Of a stretch of 64,000 bases of DNA, positions 27,472 through 36,266 are shown one piece after another; within the stretch, counting starts at the first letter, position 1; every line of letters begins with the position of its first letter. The notes under the pieces are model-generated. The model was given only the letters and a program-made list of their open reading frames with translations, did not search any database and was not told where the DNA came from. This DNA comes from Agathobacter rectalis ATCC 33656. GTDB taxonomy: Bacteria; Bacillota; Clostridia; Lachnospirales; Lachnospiraceae. Both the position numbers and the translations under genes were made by a program. The stretch covers positions 2,853,501 to 2,917,500 of the forward strand of contig NC_012781.1 of the NCBI RefSeq assembly GCF_000020605.1. The letters are read 5' to 3'.

Positions 27472-28650
27472 CTATTTATTATCCATCCCGGCGCGAAGCT
27501 CTGTGACAAACTCCTCAATGCGGCCGAGCGCCTCCTTTAAATCATCAAGCGAATATGCATATGATATACGTAAAAAGCCCTCACCGCACTCTCCGAATGC
27601 AGTTCCCGGAACCACGGCAATCTTCTTGCTATTTAGAAGCTTTGTGGCAAACTCATCGGAGTTCATGCCAAACTCCTTGATGCTTGGGAACGCATAAAAA
27701 GCTCCGAAAGGCTCAAAGCACTTAAGCCCCATCTCCTTAAAGCGGTGAAGCACATAGCGTCTGCGGCCGTTGTATTCCTCCCTCATCTGTGCAACATCCT
27801 CATCACCGTTTTTCATAGCCTCGACAGCCGCATACTGGCTCGTGGTCGGCGCACACATGATTGCAAACTGATGAATCTTTAGCATCTGCTTTAAAATGGT
27901 CTCAGGTGCACATGCATATCCAAGCCTCCAACCTGTCATGGCATATGCCTTGGAAAAACCGTTTATGAGCACTGTGCGCTCCTTCATTCCCGGAAACGAT
28001 GCTATAGACACATGCTTATCCACATATGTAAGCTCCGAATAAATCTCGTCACTTATCACAAACAGATCATGCTCCTTAACCACCTGAACAATTGCTTCAA
28101 GGTCTGCTTTTTCCATGATAGCGCCTGTAGGGTTATTAGGGAAAGGCATGATAAGTATCTTTGTCTTTGGAGTGATAACAGCCTCAAGCTCCTCGGCTGT
28201 CAGCCTGAAATCATTTTCCTCCTTGAGCTCCACAATCACAGGTGTGCCACCTGCCAGCACAGTACATGGCACATATGAAACATAGCTTGGCTGCGGGATA
28301 ATCACCTCATCTCCCGCATCGAGCATGGCGCGCAGTGCGATATCTATAGCCTCGCTGCCGCCGACAGTTACCATGATCTCTTTGTTGTAATCATATGTCA
28401 TGCCGTATCTTCTGTCGAGATATTTTGCAATCTCAATCTTTAACTCCTTGAGTCCGGCATTTGAGGTGTAGAAGGTGCGTCCCTTTTCAAGGGAATATAT
28501 GCCCTCATCCCTGATATGCCACGGTGTGTCAAAATCAGGCTCACCTACTCCGAGCGATATCGCATCCTTCATCTCGCTCACTATATCAAAAAACTTACGG
28601 ATGCCCGATGGCTGGATAGTCTTTATGGTACTGGATAAAGGGTCTCTCAT
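27472..28650 (-). CDS. Class I/II PLP aminotransferase
   Basis: A 392-residue fold-type I aminotransferase. The PLP lysine is in NGFSKAYAMTGWRLG near residue 235, FPNNPTGA near residue 172 and SDEIYSEL near residue 202. It belongs to the aspartate/aromatic aminotransferase group. Its ATG overlaps by one base the stop codon of the Lrp regulator gene, so that regulator probably responds to the same amino acid. Substrate undetermined. Confidence 0.9.
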   Translation of the reverse strand: MRDPLSSTIKTIQPSGIRKFFDIVSEMKDAISLGVGEPDFDTPWHIRDEGIYSLEKGRTFYTSNAGLKELKIEIAKYLDRRYGMTYDYNKEIMVTVGGSEAIDIALRAMLDAGDEVIIPQPSYVSYVPCTVLAGGTPVIVELKEENDFRLTAEELEAVITPKTKILIMPFPNNPTGAIMEKADLEAIVQVVKEHDLFVISDEIYSELTYVDKHVSIASFPGMKERTVLINGFSKAYAMTGWRLGYACAPETILKQMLKIHQFAIMCAPTTSQYAAVEAMKNGDEDVAQMREEYNGRRRYVLHRFKEMGLKCFEPFGAFYAFPSIKEFGMNSDEFATKLLNSKKIAVVPGTAFGECGEGFLRISYAYSLDDLKEALGRIEEFVTELRAGMDNK

Positions 28651-29132
28651 TATGACATAATTCCCCTTTCATCGGATTTGACAGGTGCCGCCATGATAGT
28701 TCCATGATCCTTGTATTTCTTCAGAATAAAGTTTGTCTTTGTCGAAAGCACCTGATCCAGTGTAGAAAGCTTATCTGTCACAAACTGTGATACCTCGCGC
28801 AGAGTCTTGCCCTCGAGTGTGACCATGAGGTCGAAGCCGCCTGAGATAAGGTATACAGACTTCACCTCAGGATAGTTGTATATACGCTCGGCAATCTTGT
28901 CGAAGCCCATGCCGCGCTGTGGTGTCACTCTGACCTCTATCATGGCTGTGACCTTCTCAAGGCCTGCCTTGTCCCAGTCAATCAGTGTGTGATATCCGCA
29001 GATGACATTCTCCTGCTCCATAGCAGCAATCTCGTTTGCCACACTTGCCTCATCCACACCAAGCATGATTGCAAGCTCCTTCAGGTTTATCCTGCTGTTT
29101 TTCTCTATAAATGTTAATATCTTTTCTCTCAT
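28650..29132 (-). CDS. Lrp/AsnC-family transcriptional regulator
   Basis: A 160-residue regulator: N-terminal winged helix-turn-helix (residues ~1-60) and C-terminal RAM ligand-binding domain (residues ~65-145). Overlaps the downstream aminotransferase gene by one base (TAATG), a common pair in clostridia. Likely binds an amino acid and regulates its own operon. Confidence 0.9.
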   Translation of the reverse strand: MREKILTFIEKNSRINLKELAIMLGVDEASVANEIAAMEQENVICGYHTLIDWDKAGLEKVTAMIEVRVTPQRGMGFDKIAERIYNYPEVKSVYLISGGFDLMVTLEGKTLREVSQFVTDKLSTLDQVLSTKTNFILKKYKDHGTIMAAPVKSDERGIMS

Positions 29133-29159
29133 GATATATATTCTCCTGATTCAAATATA

Positions 29160-30161
29160 TTAGTTGAAAACCTTGTATATCTCGTCAGTCTGGGCAGTCT
29201 CCAAAAATCGTCTCTCCTCGCCGGAAATCAGCACTCTGTCGTTTGAATCGGTTGTAGCACCGACTATAACAGCATTTTGTCCTGTTTTCTCAAGCTCTCT
29301 GACCACGCGTGTACCATCTGCAGCTATGATTATCAGACTTCCTCCTGACAAAAGCTTATACGGGTTTATGTCAAAAAATTCACTTATTTCAATCGTATCC
29401 TGCCTGATAGGGAGCTTCTTTAAATCGATGTCAAGACCAATTCCCGAAGCCTCTGCCATATCCCAGAGTGCTCCAAAGATGCCTCCCTGCGAAGCGTCAT
29501 GGATTGCCGCCACACCGGCGCCAATCGCGGATGCAGCCTCCATTGCTGTGGAAATATGGTCTATATATGCTGCTGATTTATCTATAAATGCCTTGGAAAA
29601 TCTCGTTTCAAGCTCGGTTCTTTTCTCATTTGCAAGAATTGCGGTGCCCTCAAGCCCCACATAGCCTGTCACTATTACGTCCATGCCCGGTGCTGCTGCC
29701 GATGATGGTGTAAGCGCCTGCTCATAGGCCTCACCTATTGCTGTAACTGTCACCACGATATTCTTCACCGCACGGCTCACCTGTGTATGTCCGCCAAGCA
29801 CCACAATGCCTGCTTTCTCACATACAGCATCAATCGCTCTCACCGTCTCGCGAAGCACGGCTTCGTTTTCTGTGGTAGGTACAAGCAGTGCCAGCTCTAT
29901 CCCAACAGGGTCTGCCCCCATGGCATAAATATTGTTCAATGCATCATAAACTGCGCAGTTAGCACGCACATGCTTATCCGATACATCAAGTGTGAACGTC
30001 TGAGTAGCAGTAACTAACTTGGTTTTGCCGCCTGCCTGCATGGAAATCACCGCACAGTCCTCACCTACTGCCGGTTTAAAAAGTATTCTGTCGCTTTTGG
30101 TATGAAGTTGTTTTAAGACAGAGCGCTTTAAAACCGACTCTGATATTTTACCGTTTTTCAT
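29160..30161 (-). CDS. AIR synthase-related protein (PurM/HypE-like fold)
   Basis: A 333-residue PurM-superfamily protein. Visible features are AVGEDCAVI (ATP-binding Asp), NIYAMGADP, and GGTQ-like LGGHTQVSRAV, plus HDASQGGIFGAL. These place it near HypE and 'hydrogenase expression/formation' proteins, but it lacks a neighbouring hyp gene and the HypE C-terminal cysteine. The actual substrate is unknown. It lies 27 bp upstream of the Lrp gene on the same strand and may share its transcript. Confidence 0.82.
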   Translation of the reverse strand: MKNGKISESVLKRSVLKQLHTKSDRILFKPAVGEDCAVISMQAGGKTKLVTATQTFTLDVSDKHVRANCAVYDALNNIYAMGADPVGIELALLVPTTENEAVLRETVRAIDAVCEKAGIVVLGGHTQVSRAVKNIVVTVTAIGEAYEQALTPSSAAAPGMDVIVTGYVGLEGTAILANEKRTELETRFSKAFIDKSAAYIDHISTAMEAASAIGAGVAAIHDASQGGIFGALWDMAEASGIGLDIDLKKLPIRQDTIEISEFFDINPYKLLSGGSLIIIAADGTRVVRELEKTGQNAVIVGATTDSNDRVLISGEERRFLETAQTDEIYKVFN

Positions 30162-30259
30162 GTGTTTTCCTGTTCCTAATAATAATATGTTTTGTATACT
30201 GTTGCAGCCCGGTGCATTGATTGCAAATAACTACATCAGAAACAACTACCTGCGGGCAT

Positions 30260-31897
30260 TTACTGCGTCTGTGCTCCCTGTGCCTGTCCTGCCGCATTCT
30301 GGTCTGTCAGCTGTGTCTGAGCACCTTGTGTCTGCCCTGCTGCATTCGGATCTGTAGTCTGTGTCTGCGCGCTCTGTGTCTGAGCTGCCGCGTTTGGATC
30401 CTGTGTCTGGGTTGCCTGAGCCTGTGCTGCCTGAGCCGCTGCTGCCGCAGACGCAGCAATGGATTTAACCGAGCCCTCATCATTAGCCGCTGCCGCCGCC
30501 TGAAGCTGCGCAACAACCTCCGCTGATGCTCCTGCTGTACCAACCGTCACGATTTTCGGTGATGACTTGTACTTGCTGTTGTTGAATACCTCATCGCTCT
30601 GCACTGTTCCATCAACTGTGACCGTCTTCCATAGCCTTGCGGTCACTCCCTTGTGTGCAGACTGCTCGGTGTTGAAATAACCGACCGGCTGACCTGCATC
30701 AAAATTAAACTGCGTGACCGGATCCTCCTCGGAAAGTGTCTCACTCCTGAAGGAAATTTCCCTGTTTGCGGGTCTCGTCTCCACTCCGTACACATTGAAG
30801 GTAATAATTCCTCCACTGCAATAGCCCTCTATATACACCGGATTGTCCAGATTATTTTTAAACTTAAGATCCTTGTAGGTACCTGCGATTGCCGCATCGT
30901 CAGATGGCTTTACGTAGCTTACTATCATGGAATGGTTGTAGCGCTGCACTATCTCAAGCTCAGCCCTTATAACCGCATTGTAGAGAGTGGTCGCAACCTG
31001 ACACACACCTCCACCTACCGAGTCAACTACCTGACCGTTCTCGTATGCGCCTGCTATCTGATAGCCGTTGTCAGTTGTGATAGGGCTGATAGCCTCGTAA
31101 ACCGAGAACTGCTCCCCCGGATATATGACACTGCCGTTTATCAGGCTGCATGCGTTCTTTACATTGGTTGCACGCCCTGCTGCCGAGCTGCTGAAATCGG
31201 TAGAAAAGCCTCCCAGATTATCCTTAATCTTTGAGAGCTCTTCCTTTGAACCCCTCGGCTGAACCGTATTTGTGACCAGCTCTATCTCATTCGCCGAGCC
31301 ATCCCAGCTATTCTGCAAAAAGTCATTTATAGCATAGACTGATTTTACCACATCGACCTCTTTGCCTTCCTGTCCCGGAACAAAATCGAAGCTGTCGCCG
31401 TTTCTCTGCAGCGAATTGTCAACTGCCTTTATATTGAGCTCGTCGCTCTTATCATAAATCATATTTGCAGTCTTTTGTTTATCAACCGACAGATACATCT
31501 TGACGGCAACATTGCCCTTTTTGAGCTCCTCTGACTCCACAAATCTGTCAATCAGGCTGCCCTCATGGCACACTGAAAGAGCCTCATCCACCGCTGCATC
31601 ACTGTCCGCCGAAACAGACATTTCCTGTGCTGTTGCATCAAAGGAACCATTGGCGCCCTTTAATGAAAAGGATGTATCCTTTATGCTGTCAACATAGGCA
31701 TCAACTGCTTTTTTTGCTTCTTCCTTTGTCATACCGCCTACATCCACACTGCCAATGCACACACCCTCTGTAATTGTCTGTACCTTTGCCTTCTTTGTGC
31801 CTGACGAACCGCTTGCATATGCACTTACCATGCCTGATGCTGCCACAAGCACAAATGCCATTGTACCCAGTAATAATGCTTTTTTATTAATCTTCAT
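30260..31897 (-). CDS. Secreted VanW-family protein with repeat tail
   Basis: A 545-residue protein with an N-terminal signal peptide (hydrophobic residues ~7-28), a putative peptidoglycan-binding region (residues ~45-230, PGBD_4-like) and the VanW domain (residues ~235-375: YPGEQFSVYEAIS and VGGGVCQVATTLYNAV). The last ~75 residues are low-complexity, with degenerate DPNAAGQTQGAQTQ-type repeats rich in Gln, Ala and Thr. VanW proteins are linked to cell-wall functions but their reaction is unknown. The tail may span the wall or vary in length. Confidence 0.9.
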   Translation of the reverse strand: MKINKKALLLGTMAFVLVAASGMVSAYASGSSGTKKAKVQTITEGVCIGSVDVGGMTKEEAKKAVDAYVDSIKDTSFSLKGANGSFDATAQEMSVSADSDAAVDEALSVCHEGSLIDRFVESEELKKGNVAVKMYLSVDKQKTANMIYDKSDELNIKAVDNSLQRNGDSFDFVPGQEGKEVDVVKSVYAINDFLQNSWDGSANEIELVTNTVQPRGSKEELSKIKDNLGGFSTDFSSSAAGRATNVKNACSLINGSVIYPGEQFSVYEAISPITTDNGYQIAGAYENGQVVDSVGGGVCQVATTLYNAVIRAELEIVQRYNHSMIVSYVKPSDDAAIAGTYKDLKFKNNLDNPVYIEGYCSGGIITFNVYGVETRPANREISFRSETLSEEDPVTQFNFDAGQPVGYFNTEQSAHKGVTARLWKTVTVDGTVQSDEVFNNSKYKSSPKIVTVGTAGASAEVVAQLQAAAAANDEGSVKSIAASAAAAAQAAQAQATQTQDPNAAAQTQSAQTQTTDPNAAGQTQGAQTQLTDQNAAGQAQGAQTQ

Positions 31898-32001
31898 TTC
31901 CGATTCCTTTTCCTGAGGCTGTTAAAAGCGCCCCTGTCATCCGCTTAACTGAACTGCATTTTATATCATATTATCATATTTTTTCCATATTTCAAGAAAA
32001 G

Positions 32002-32106
32002 CTATACAAGACTTGACACAAATGTTGTCACAAGCATCGCTGCTATAACCACTATTATCACTATAGCAACCACCTTCTGATTTCTTTTTTTATTAAAATC
32101 GTACAT
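32002..32106 (-). CDS. 34-aa single-pass membrane peptide (DUF4044-like)
   Basis: A frame from ATG 32106 to TAG 32002 with AGGTG 6 bp upstream. The product has a basic start (MYDFNKKRNQK) followed by one strongly hydrophobic helix of ~20 residues. Such N-terminal KK/RNQK plus one helix is typical of a family of very short membrane proteins in Firmicutes. The role is unknown. It is divergent from the 32172 gene. Confidence 0.68.
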   Translation of the reverse strand: MYDFNKKRNQKVVAIVIIVVIAAMLVTTFVSSLV

Positions 32107-32171
32107 ACTATTCACCTCTGTTCAAAAATGAGTTATACTATTTTCATATATGAGAAAGGATTTTCCAACAT

Positions 32172-32768
32172 ATGATTCCAATTTGTCTAATTTTATTCAT
32201 TTTATTTATTGCAGTGATTACTTTTGCCATAAAGAGAGCTGATTCTGCCCAGGCAAAGGTCACCGAGGAGTTCTGGGAAAAGGAGCGTAAGGCCAACTCA
32301 ACCCTCCGCGGAGATACCACTGACCTGTGTTATATTACCATACCGGAAAAGTTTTTTCCATTAAATAATGATAAAATAAATGATTTAAGGGATAAAACCC
32401 TTGTCAATCTCACCGGAATGACAAACACTGATTTAAAGCTTAAATATGGCATTCTCAATTTTAAAAAGCTGTCTGAATATGATGATAACTTCACGAAATT
32501 TGTTTCAATGCTGCCGGACTATTACAATAGGCTTAAGGAAGCAGGCTATGAATCGCTGGGCAATGAACTGCTTGATTTTGCAGTGGAGCAGGGTGCCGAT
32601 TCAAAGAACGTATACAGTCTGTTAGCCAACGCCTACATCAGCATGTCAAAAACCGACCGGCTTGCAGCGCTTATTGAGAAAGCAAAGCAGCTCAATTCTC
32701 TTTCAAGGGATGGAATCGTTTCTATGCTTGAGAGCCTACAGGCTGATACCGCCTCGGCCGGTAATTAA
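32172..32768 (+). CDS. Membrane-anchored hypothetical protein, possible TPR-like C-terminus
   Basis: 198 residues: one N-terminal membrane helix (residues ~2-20), then a soluble domain. The second half (residues ~105-190) is all-helical with TPR-like spacing (YNRLKEAGYESLGNELLDFAVEQG, YSLLANAYIS). One of few plus-strand genes, divergent from the 34-aa membrane peptide. Family not recognised. Confidence 0.65.
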   Translation: MIPICLILFILFIAVITFAIKRADSAQAKVTEEFWEKERKANSTLRGDTTDLCYITIPEKFFPLNNDKINDLRDKTLVNLTGMTNTDLKLKYGILNFKKLSEYDDNFTKFVSMLPDYYNRLKEAGYESLGNELLDFAVEQGADSKNVYSLLANAYISMSKTDRLAALIEKAKQLNSLSRDGIVSMLESLQADTASAGN

Positions 32769-32774
32769 ATTACG

Positions 32775-32819
32775 TTATAGCTTATTGTATTATAGCTTAT
32801 TGTATTATAACTTATTGTA
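32775..32819. repeat. Three tandem copies of a 15-bp AT-rich repeat
   Basis: TTATAGCTTATTGTA at 32775-32789 and 32790-32804, then a copy with one change at 32805-32819. It sits between two convergent genes and ends 8 bp from the exonuclease stop. Confidence 0.92.
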
Positions 32820-32826
32820 TTGAAAG

Positions 32827-33564
32827 TTATTCCGAGCCATCCACACACCTATTAATGTACTTACTGCGATATTCATCGTACAGCCTTGAGGCCTGACTTC
32901 TGGTCAGGTTGTCCCACGATATGATATCTGCTATCCCATACTCAGCCATCAGCTCCCTTAGCTGTCTGACCTGATGTGCCGTGGCTGGTGTCTGTTTTTT
33001 TGCCTTGTATACAAGCGGCTTTGACTCCACCGGCTCACCCTTTTCATCCATCAGTGCAAGCAGCTTTTCAAATATCTGCTTTGTCTCTATCGCATCATCG
33101 AGCGCCCTGTGGGCATTTTTCCTACTTACACCAAAATACTCGCACAAATCCTCCAGCTTCTTTGACTGCTCAGCAGGCAGACATTTTCTGGCTATTTTCA
33201 GAGTATCATATGCATTCAGCGAGAGGGTTCTCTTGTGATTTACCGCCCACTGCTTTAAAAAGCTGTAATCAAAGGTCACATTCTGCCCGAGTATGATATC
33301 ATCACCGATAAAATTAAGCAGGTTATCCACAGCCTCGTCCATATCTGCCGCGTTTTCCACATCACTGTCGGTAATTCCCGTTAATTCCTGCACACGCTGT
33401 GGAATATGCTGCTTCGGATTTACCAGTGTGGATATCGTATCCACTATCTCGCCGCCCCTCACACGTGCCGCACCTATCTCTATTATCTTGTCGTTTTTAG
33501 CTGAAAGACCTGTCATTTCAAGGTCAATCACCGTGTAATTTTTTATATTGTCTATGTTGCTCAT
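32827..33564 (-). CDS. DEDDh 3'-5' exonuclease (DnaQ/PolC-type)
   Basis: A 245-residue DnaQ-like exonuclease. Catalytic residues are seen in VIDLEMTGLS (Asp14, Glu16), NVTFDYSFL and HRALDDA (His plus Asp). A C-terminal extension of ~60 residues (HQVRQLRELMAEYG...SQASRLYDEY) is not part of the core fold and resembles small helical add-ons in Lachnospiraceae homologues. It is 5 bp after the radical-SAM gene, likely co-transcribed. Works as stand-alone exonuclease in repair or RNA/DNA turnover. Confidence 0.88.
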   Translation of the reverse strand: MSNIDNIKNYTVIDLEMTGLSAKNDKIIEIGAARVRGGEIVDTISTLVNPKQHIPQRVQELTGITDSDVENAADMDEAVDNLLNFIGDDIILGQNVTFDYSFLKQWAVNHKRTLSLNAYDTLKIARKCLPAEQSKKLEDLCEYFGVSRKNAHRALDDAIETKQIFEKLLALMDEKGEPVESKPLVYKAKKQTPATAHQVRQLRELMAEYGIADIISWDNLTRSQASRLYDEYRSKYINRCVDGSE

Positions 33565-33569
33565 TTTTC

Positions 33570-35465
33570 TTAGTCCGTAAACCTTCCCGGCTTTTTACTG
33601 TTATCTACATACTCCACCAGCGCCTGGTGGTCAAGCGGGTCTCTCATGTCGTAGTGGAAAAGCGCCCACACCGGCTCCTTATGATACTTTGGCAGTTCAT
33701 CCAGCTTGCGCATGTGCTTGTCAGGAAAAATATAGTGGAACGGCTCCACATGCGATAGCTTTCCATTCTTACAGTATGCATGTGTCATATGCTTGAATTT
33801 GCCTATATCTGTGGCCCACCTCGGGCGGCTCTTGCAGTTTTCACGATAGTACAAATCAAAGATGAGTGACTCCTGAATCATGTTGTAAATCTGCGCATTT
33901 TCATCAAAATCAGTACTATCTCTATCTATGGCATTTTCGTCAAAATCAGTATTATCTCTATCTCCGGCATTTTCTGATAATACCACAGAAGTTATAGCAT
34001 CGCGGTCACAGCCATGCAGGTATAAAGCCAGAAACTCAAGCAGTATCTCACACCTTCTGATGCGCGAATGGCTCATTCCAAAATAGCCGTTTGCCTCATA
34101 AAAATCTCCAAGCTCCTGAAAAAACTCAAACGCACTGTCAAAGATACACTCCATGAGCTTCATCGTAATCTCAAACTGTCCGCTGTTGTAATACACCTCA
34201 AGCATATCCTCGACGCGCTTAATCTTTATCACATCATCAAACGAAAGCCATTTTGTGGACATAACCTCATACGGTGGCTTGTCATGGTAGACAATACCAT
34301 ATTCCGCGGCATGCTCAAACATATACGAGCCCTTGAGCACCTTTAAAAATCCCAGCTGCAGCTGGTTTGGCTTAAGCTCATAAATCTCATCAAAAGAACG
34401 CCCAAAGCTATCATAGTCCTCGTATGGCAGCCCTGCAATCAGATCCAGATGCTCGTGGATATTGTTGCCGCTTTGAATGAGCCTCACAACCTCCTTAAGC
34501 CTCTCAAGCTTCATAGTCCTGTGAATCTCCTTAATCGTGACCTCATTAGTGGACTGCACACCGATTTCAAGCTGTATCAGCCCCGGCCTCATATCAGAAA
34601 TCAGCTCAATCTCCTCCTGATTCAGCAGATCCGCCGATATCTCAAAGTGAAAGTTTGTCACACCATTGTCATTCGCCTTTATAAAGCGCCACAGCTCCAT
34701 GGCATGAGCATGATTGCAGTTGAAGGTTCTGTCCACAAACTTAATCTGAGGCACCTTCTGGTCTATGAAAAACTTAAGCTCCCTTTTGACAATCTCAGTA
34801 TCCCTGAAACGCAGTGTCTTATCCACCGATGACAGGCAATAGCTGCACGAAAACGGGCATCCCCTGCTGCTCTCGTAGTAGATGATGCGGTTTGAAAAAT
34901 CATCAAGCGTATCATAGCAGAATGGGATTTCACTCATGTTTTTGATTGGGCGTGGACTTGTAAATACTATTTCATCCGCTTTGCAGCCTGCGTTGTTCAC
35001 ACTTGTTCTATTACTTGTACTATTACCTGTGCTGTTTTTTCTGAAAGCAATGCCTGCAATATCACTCAGCTTTCTTTTATGCGCATAGTAACCACACAGC
35101 TCTCTAAAGGTATCCTCACCCTCGCCTATCATCACACCGTCTATGTATGGATTTTCCCGCAGAAATGCCTCCACCTCGTAAGACACCTCAGGGCCTCCAA
35201 CCCATATCGGCACTGACGGACAAAGCTTTTTATACTCGCGTGCAATATCAGTCACATAATCAATATTCCATATATAGCACGAAAAACAAAGTACGTCGGG
35301 CTTCCTCTTATAAAGCTCCTCAAGAATGTAATCCTTCTGATTGTTTATCGTGTATTCCGCAAGCTCCACAGCATCCCTGTACTCCCCGGCACAGGCGCGC
35401 AGTGAGTAAACTGCAAGGTTTGAATGTATGTATTTTGCATTTATTGCTGTCAGTAAAATGTTCAT
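33570..35465 (-). CDS. B12-binding-domain radical SAM protein (DUF4080 type)
   Basis: A 631-residue enzyme: N-terminal cobalamin-binding-like domain (residues ~1-140, with VWVGGPEVS), radical SAM core with the CPFSCSYC cluster motif near residue 205, and a C-terminal DUF4080-like region. The family's reaction is unknown. Two segments look inserted: a Ser/Thr/Asn-rich stretch near residue 150, and a tandem 12-residue repeat (DRDxTDFDENA) near residues 500-525 encoded by 36-bp repeats at 33895-33973. AAGGAG precedes the ATG. Confidence 0.88.
   Translation of the reverse strand: MNILLTAINAKYIHSNLAVYSLRACAGEYRDAVELAEYTINNQKDYILEELYKRKPDVLCFSCYIWNIDYVTDIAREYKKLCPSVPIWVGGPEVSYEVEAFLRENPYIDGVMIGEGEDTFRELCGYYAHKRKLSDIAGIAFRKNSTGNSTSNRTSVNNAGCKADEIVFTSPRPIKNMSEIPFCYDTLDDFSNRIIYYESSRGCPFSCSYCLSSVDKTLRFRDTEIVKRELKFFIDQKVPQIKFVDRTFNCNHAHAMELWRFIKANDNGVTNFHFEISADLLNQEEIELISDMRPGLIQLEIGVQSTNEVTIKEIHRTMKLERLKEVVRLIQSGNNIHEHLDLIAGLPYEDYDSFGRSFDEIYELKPNQLQLGFLKVLKGSYMFEHAAEYGIVYHDKPPYEVMSTKWLSFDDVIKIKRVEDMLEVYYNSGQFEITMKLMECIFDSAFEFFQELGDFYEANGYFGMSHSRIRRCEILLEFLALYLHGCDRDAITSVVLSENAGDRDNTDFDENAIDRDSTDFDENAQIYNMIQESLIFDLYYRENCKSRPRWATDIGKFKHMTHAYCKNGKLSHVEPFHYIFPDKHMRKLDELPKYHKEPVWALFHYDMRDPLDHQALVEYVDNSKKPGRFTD
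33895..33973. repeat. 36-bp in-frame tandem repeat inside the radical-SAM gene
   Basis: Two copies (33895-33930, 33931-33966) and a partial third of a unit beginning GCATTTTC. They keep the frame and encode a 12-residue acidic linker repeat, so they can expand or shrink without breaking the protein. Confidence 0.88.
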
Positions 35466-35552
35466 GGTTTCTCCTTAAAAAATGACCCTTGAATGTAGAC
35501 TTTATACCACATTCAAAGGTCTGCTTCGTATTATTGCAGCATCCGTTCAATT

Positions 35553-35855
35553 TTATTTTTTTAACGGCTGCATTGGTACAAATTCAATTTTCAACTGCAT
35601 CCCCATTCCATGCGCAAGCCTCTTTAAAAGTTTCAAAGATGGATTTCTCGTTCCATTTTCAAGCTTACTAATATCCGCCTGATCAATGCCTGTACGTGCT
35701 GCAAGCTCCTTTTGAGTCAAATTATTTTTAATGCGCGCATCTATCATAGCCCTTATGACATCCATCTCAGGCTGGAGATCGTCCCACTCTTTTTTTACGT
35801 CAGGATTTTTAAGCTGCTCCTGTAAATAATCGTCATATCTCATATTATTTACCAT
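35553..35855 (-). CDS. higA: HigA-like antitoxin (XRE-family HTH)
   Basis: A 100-residue protein with an XRE helix-turn-helix near residues 45-90 (LTQKELAARTGIDQADISKLENG). The gene overlaps the toxin gene by 11 bp and follows it, the toxin-first order of HigBA systems. The antitoxin likely neutralises HigB and represses the operon at the palindrome in the promoter (36226-36245). Confidence 0.88.
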   Translation of the reverse strand: MVNNMRYDDYLQEQLKNPDVKKEWDDLQPEMDVIRAMIDARIKNNLTQKELAARTGIDQADISKLENGTRNPSLKLLKRLAHGMGMQLKIEFVPMQPLKK

Positions 35856-36195
35856 GCCTTTCTATATAATCTCTTCTATATTTCTTAGCCTTTTCAATTT
35901 CACCAGCCGGTGTCCTCTGAGTTTTTTTAATGAATCCATGTGTCAATACTATTCTTCCTTCATAATAGAAAAAATATAATACTCTCGAAATATCTGTTCC
36001 TACCTTAGCTCTCAATTCAAAAATCCCATCACCGAGCGGCTTGCTGTATGGTTCTCTCAGCAACGTACCTTTTTCTTCCAATAGTTTAATTTCCATCAAT
36101 AGCTTAGCTCGCATCTTAACATTTAAACTATCTAAAAAATCTTTTACCGGAATTTCGTCCCCATTCTCATAAAATTCAGCAATAAATCCACCCAT
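35845..36195 (-). CDS. higB: HigB-like toxin (RelE/Gp49 family)
   Basis: A 116-residue basic protein of the phage-derived Gp49/HigB branch. Typical parts are VKDFLDSL near residue 17, a central FELRAKVG, and RVLYFFYYEGRIVLTHGFIKKTQRTP. Family members cut mRNA on the ribosome. First gene of the toxin-antitoxin pair, directly behind a consensus promoter with an operator. Confidence 0.88.
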   Translation of the reverse strand: MGGFIAEFYENGDEIPVKDFLDSLNVKMRAKLLMEIKLLEEKGTLLREPYSKPLGDGIFELRAKVGTDISRVLYFFYYEGRIVLTHGFIKKTQRTPAGEIEKAKKYRRDYIERHGK

Positions 36196-36222
36196 AACTC
36201 TTCCCCACTATCTTCACAAAAT

Positions 36223-36251
36223 ATTATATGGTATTTTTACCATATTGTCAA
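36223..36251 (-). promoter_or_regulatory. higBA promoter with palindromic operator in the spacer
   Basis: TTGACA (36246-36251) and TATAAT (36223-36228) on the minus strand, exactly 17 bp apart. The spacer is mostly the perfect palindrome ATATGGTA-TTTT-TACCATAT (36226-36245), also overlapping the -10. An antitoxin bound there would block polymerase. Confidence 0.9.
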
Positions 36252-36266
36252 ATCAGTTACTTTAAT

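Noticed and set aside
30653-31234. 193-aa plus-strand frame inside the VanW gene
   Set aside because: Antisense shadow of a conserved VanW domain; no start signals, Cys/His-rich composition typical of reverse frames.
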